Shown here: piece after piece, positions 61,258-64,000 of the stretch | Layout of the letters: each line of letters opens with the position of its first letter | Numbering within the stretch: the first letter of the stretch is position 1 | Assembly: GCA_000720995.1 (NCBI GenBank) | Contig: JOEL01000027.1 | Coordinates: 16,802 to 80,801 of the forward strand | DNA: 64,000 nucleotides | Source: Streptomyces celluloflavus | Lineage (GTDB): Bacteria; Actinomycetota; Actinomycetes; Streptomycetales; Streptomycetaceae | Direction of reading: 5' to 3' | Made by a program: the position numbers and the translations under genes | Notes under the pieces: model-generated | What the model was told of the DNA's origin: nothing | The model's input: only the letters and a program-made list of their open reading frames with translations | The model's database searches: none

Positions 61258-62295
61258 CTACTTCGTCTCCGCCTTCGGATTGACGTTCTTCGCGAGGAGT
61301 TCGTTCATCTCCCCGTAGGCCATGGCCGCCTTGCCGTTCTTCTCGTCGTGGAAACGCAGCAGATAGTGGTACATCACGCTCACGCATTTATCGCGGCTGC
61401 TGTAGGCGGCATCGTCGGTCAGCCGCAGGTCCTGGGAGATTTCCTTTATCGCGCCGTCGGGTGTGGTGTAGAGCGGATGCCAGCGGAGGGTGACCGCGGG
61501 ATTGAGCCGCTGGATGATCCGCAACTGCGGAATCTCCTGCGCGATGAGGACGCTGTCCGGGTTGTAGGCCCGCAGATACACATGGACGGGACCGGTCGCG
61601 CGCTCGACGAAAGCGCGGGAGAGGACGTTCCACAGCGGCGCCTGGAGCTTCCAGTCGGCGTGCAGTTCGAGTTGGTCCACGACCTTCCCGAGCCGGGTGA
61701 ACTCCAGCGAGGTGTGCCCCTTCGCGTGTGCGTAGACACTCACGTCGAAGCCGCCCGACCAGAGCGCCATCGTGGGCGTGCCGATCCGCAGATGGTCGCC
61801 CACGAGATTGACGAGCTCCCGGTACCAGCTGTTCGAGGCCCGGTGCGCCCGCCGCTCGTCGGGGCCGAGGGCCGGGTCGGCGGACTCCTGGTTCAGCCGG
61901 TCCTGCTCCCCGACGCCCCCGAGCAGGAGTTGCCAGGCGCTGTCGATCACGTCCGCCGGGAAGCCGCCCGCCTTCATCAGGTTCTGGAACACCGGCCATT
62001 CGGGGTGGTCCTGCGCCTTGTCGGCGTAGTGCTCCGTGGGCGCGTTCGCGGACGGTTTACGGCGTTGCACCGCACGGGCCGGTCCCGCACCAGCGGCGGG
62101 CCGCCGCACTGCCAGCCGGCGGGCGACCGCGGCGTTGCCCGCGGAGCGTTGCAGCGCCATGACCTCCGTCGAGGACAGGGCTTCCGGCAGGTGCGCCGCG
62201 ACCCCCGCCGCGGCCCCGTGCTCCGGCGACGCGGGTCTGCGCCGCTCCCCGCTCTGCCGCTGCCCGGTGCTCACGTCCTGCTTCCGGTCCTGCAC
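61258..62295 (-). CDS. Candidate injected effector: eCIS-type N-terminal motif plus CD38/ADP-ribosyl-cyclase-like domain
   Basis: The protein is 345 aa. Residues 1-85 are disordered Ala/Arg-rich with ALQRSAGNAAV at 47-57, the motif found on many proteins linked to extracellular contractile injection systems and related toxins. Residues about 170-270 match the ADP-ribosyl cyclase/CD38 active-site order: ALWSG (W179), HTSLEFTRLG (E198), PLWNVLSRAFVERATGPVHV (W222), then IAQEIPQL (E254). In human CD38 the corresponding positions are W125, E146, W189 and E226, within LLWSR, FTLEDTLLG, VFWKTVSRRF and SVEVHNL. The predicted activity is NAD glycohydrolase or cyclase. GTG 62295 has GAGGAG 7 nt upstream. 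No injection machinery or obvious immunity gene is adjacent. Confidence 0.72.
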   Translation of the reverse strand: MQDRKQDVSTGQRQSGERRRPASPEHGAAAGVAAHLPEALSSTEVMALQRSAGNAAVARRLAVRRPAAGAGPARAVQRRKPSANAPTEHYADKAQDHPEWPVFQNLMKAGGFPADVIDSAWQLLLGGVGEQDRLNQESADPALGPDERRAHRASNSWYRELVNLVGDHLRIGTPTMALWSGGFDVSVYAHAKGHTSLEFTRLGKVVDQLELHADWKLQAPLWNVLSRAFVERATGPVHVYLRAYNPDSVLIAQEIPQLRIIQRLNPAVTLRWHPLYTTPDGAIKEISQDLRLTDDAAYSSRDKCVSVMYHYLLRFHDEKNGKAAMAYGEMNELLAKNVNPKAETK

Positions 62296-62472
62296 GCACC
62301 CACTCCTCGGCACTTCGCGTCGTTGCCCCCTGTCTAGGAGAGACCGGCGCGCCGGACAAGGGCGGGAAGGGCACAACGGATGTCCGCGGGGGCACGACTG
62401 CCGGTGTGTTGGCACTCCCTACGCCAAGTCAGTTGGAGTGCTCCGGCTTTCGCCCGACGAGAGGACTCAGGA

Positions 62473-63456
62473 ATGACCGGGTATCCCGTTCATGTGGACA
62501 GTGAATTCGCGGGCCTCAGGACCGTGGTCCTGGCCCGGAGCGAGTTCCGCGCCCCGGATGTGATCCGCCCGGATGATCCGATCCTGCGGCCCCTGGGCGC
62601 CCAGGACCGTCGGGCCGTGCTCACCATGCAGGGCAAAGAGCACGCCGAGGCGTTTCCCGAGCGGCAGCGCGCCTGGGAGACGGAGCGGGAGAACTTCAAG
62701 ACCGTGCTGGAGCGCCACGGGGTGGAGGTCCTGCGGCCGCGTCTGATGACGGAAGCGGAGAAGGCCGCTGCCGGCCCCGCGGGGTACGGCAACTTCTTCG
62801 TCCGGGACCCGTGGTTCACGGTGGGAGCCAACGTCATCGAAGGGAATCCGCGATTTCGTCACCGTCGACTGGAAGTGCTGCCCAGCAGGCCCGTTCTGCG
62901 CGAGCGCGCCCTGCCCGGCACGGCTGCTTATGTCGCCGCGCCCATTCCCGAACTCGCCGACGGTGACGGCTCGGACGGGCCGGGCCCCTTCATCGAAGGC
63001 GGCGATGTGCTGGTGCTCGGCACGCATGTCTTCGTGGGCTTTTCCGGGCTGGCGTCCGACCCCGCCGGTTTCCGATGGCTCAGGCAGTTCCTGGAGCCGC
63101 AGGGTTTCACGGTCGAGCAGGTGCCGCTGCGACCGCATGTCCTCCACCTCGACTGCGCGCTCGGTCTCATCCGCGAGGGGCTGCTGCTCGTCTGCGAGGA
63201 ACGGCTGACCGCGGGCCTGCCCGCGGTGTTGCGTGACTGGGACCGTATCGCCGTATCCGAGGAAGAGGCGGTAGCGCTCGGGACGAACGGCCTGCCGCTG
63301 AGCTCCGAGGTCTACGTGACCGACCCGATTTTCTCACGGATCGCCGATCAGCTCGAACACCGCGGTGTGCACGTCGAGTACGTCGACTTCGCCATCACGC
63401 GGAGCTTTGGCGGCTCGTTCCGGTGCTCCACTCAGCCGCTGACCCGCGTCGACTGA
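62473..63456 (+). CDS. Amidinotransferase/arginine deiminase-superfamily protein
   Basis: The protein is 327 aa. Guanidino-modifying fold: N-terminal SEFAGLRTVVLARSEFRAPD, early FVRDPWFTVGANVIEG (R-D substrate pair), central FIEGGDVLVLG (E-G-G-D), HVLHLDCALGLI (catalytic H) and terminal SFRCSTQPLTR with nucleophile Cys. Residues point to an amidinotransferase or dimethylarginine/arginine-hydrolase member; the substrate is unresolved. ATG 62473. It is divergent from the effector-like gene, with a 177-bp gap, so a functional link is possible but unproved. Confidence 0.88.
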   Translation: MTGYPVHVDSEFAGLRTVVLARSEFRAPDVIRPDDPILRPLGAQDRRAVLTMQGKEHAEAFPERQRAWETERENFKTVLERHGVEVLRPRLMTEAEKAAAGPAGYGNFFVRDPWFTVGANVIEGNPRFRHRRLEVLPSRPVLRERALPGTAAYVAAPIPELADGDGSDGPGPFIEGGDVLVLGTHVFVGFSGLASDPAGFRWLRQFLEPQGFTVEQVPLRPHVLHLDCALGLIREGLLLVCEERLTAGLPAVLRDWDRIAVSEEEAVALGTNGLPLSSEVYVTDPIFSRIADQLEHRGVHVEYVDFAITRSFGGSFRCSTQPLTRVD

Positions 63457-63557
63457 GACGCCTGCGTCCCCACTCCCCTGTCGCCCGGTGCGGCGCCGCC
63501 CCGCTCCGCTCCGCCGTACCGGTCGCCGGCGGAGTAGCCGCCCGGCCCCCGGCCCTC

Positions 63558-63860
63558 TCAAGACCCGTCCCAGATCCCCAGACGCCTGAGCCGACGCTGC
63601 CGGAGCCGCTCGGAGACGGCCGTGAGGGCGAAGACGAGGCCCATGGCCGGCCCGAAGAACACGGCGAACAGGGGATCGTCGGGTTCGTCCGCACGTGACA
63701 GCAGCAAGCAGAAGAGGGTGAAGGGAACGGCCACGCAGAGACCGGCGCCGATGGGGTGACGGGCCACCCACTTCTGGACCCGGGTCGGACGCCGCTGCCC
63801 GCCCAGGGTCCGGTCCAGATGCCGGAACGCGTCACCCAGAGACCGCCGCCAGTTCGCCAC
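63558..63860 (-). CDS. Small two-helix membrane protein
   Basis: The protein is 100 aa. A basic amphipathic N-terminus (RRSLGDAFRHLDRTLGGQRR) is followed by helix GAGLCVAVPFTLFCLLLSRA and helix LFAVFFGPAMGLVFALTAVS, then a basic end RLRQRRLRRLGIWDGS. No known family. The good start is ATG 63860; the ORF is convergent with the amidinotransferase gene. Confidence 0.7.
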   Translation of the reverse strand: MANWRRSLGDAFRHLDRTLGGQRRPTRVQKWVARHPIGAGLCVAVPFTLFCLLLSRADEPDDPLFAVFFGPAMGLVFALTAVSERLRQRRLRRLGIWDGS

Positions 63861-63974
63861 GGTAGGAGGATATGGCAGCCGATCAGCCGCCTTCCGGCCG
63901 AGGGTCAGGAACTGCTCTCACGTAAGTGTCCATGAGTGTCCTTTAGGAGTCATGAGTGTTGTACGATCTCGTGT

Positions 63975-64000
63975 ATGAACCTGACGGAATGGGCACGCGC
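63975..64000 (+). CDS. Partial gene, probably IS607-type serine recombinase
   Basis: Only eight codons are in the window: M-N-L-T-E-W-A-R. This matches the usual start of the MerR-like HTH of IS607-family recombinases (MNLxEWAxxxG...). The AT-richer stretch before it (63905-63974), with repeated CATGAGTG, would be the element's left end. Identification rests on the first few residues. Confidence 0.5.

Overview
The window is high-GC actinobacterial chromosome and almost certainly Streptomyces. The evidence is codon usage with G/C at third positions, frequent GTG starts, many 4-bp start/stop overlaps, GGAG-type ribosome sites, and a conserved block in the order sdhD-sdhA-sdhB ... SCO4848-like membrane protein, D-Ala-D-Ala carboxypeptidase, YihY, 2'-5' RNA ligase and trpS. 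No rRNA, tRNA or CRISPR array was seen.

Layout. 1-3.0 kb: succinate dehydrogenase operon. 3.1-4.9 kb: a MerR regulator with a textbook MerR promoter facing a truncated hydrolase, then a TetR regulator. 5-8.9 kb: an FBP-type zinc protein and a small type VII secretion set (mycosin, a long WXG-type substrate-like protein, a short Esx-like protein). 9.4-17.7 kb: core cell-wall, translation and amino-acid genes. 17.8-28.8 kb: a patchwork of gene remnants (DUF397 tails, TPR-regulator pieces, ABC-F and IS701 fragments) among working genes: an I36-type secreted inhibitor, an aldo/keto reductase, a CocE-like hydrolase, a SnoaL-like protein and an intact XRE/DUF397 pair. 29-30.8 kb: a radical SAM locus with two tiny overlapping upstream ORFs. 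30.8-37.1 kb: a VanZ-like protein and IS5 debris; a DinB protein; an MFS/hydrolase/LysR cassette bounded by inverted copies of one IS end. 37.3-44.5 kb: a carboxylic acid reductase with GntR regulator, a DUF418 membrane protein and a TetR regulator.

44.6-49 kb: a graspetide RiPP locus made of a divergent XRE/TPR regulator, two small ORFs, a precursor peptide, an ATP-grasp ligase and a PIMT-like methyltransferase, the last three translationally coupled. 49-54.2 kb: a Tat-exported molybdopterin oxidoreductase and an intradiol dioxygenase operon with two carboxymuconolactone-decarboxylase paralogues and an alcohol-dehydrogenase-like oxidoreductase. 54.4-57.9 kb: a SigE-family sigma factor with a membrane partner, and a TetR/HipA-like kinase operon. 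58-61.2 kb: a MocR-type regulator divergent from an AhpD-like protein, then an isocitrate-lyase/PEP-mutase-family enzyme. 61.2-64 kb: a candidate injected effector, an amidinotransferase-family enzyme, a small membrane protein and the start of a probable IS607-type recombinase.

The strongest novelty candidate is the protein at 61258-62295. Its N-terminal LQRSAGNAAV motif is typical of proteins associated with contractile injection systems. Its C-terminal half keeps the order and residues of the ADP-ribosyl cyclase/CD38 active site (W179, E198, W222, E254). The graspetide locus, the radical SAM locus and the IS-bounded cassette are the next most interesting.
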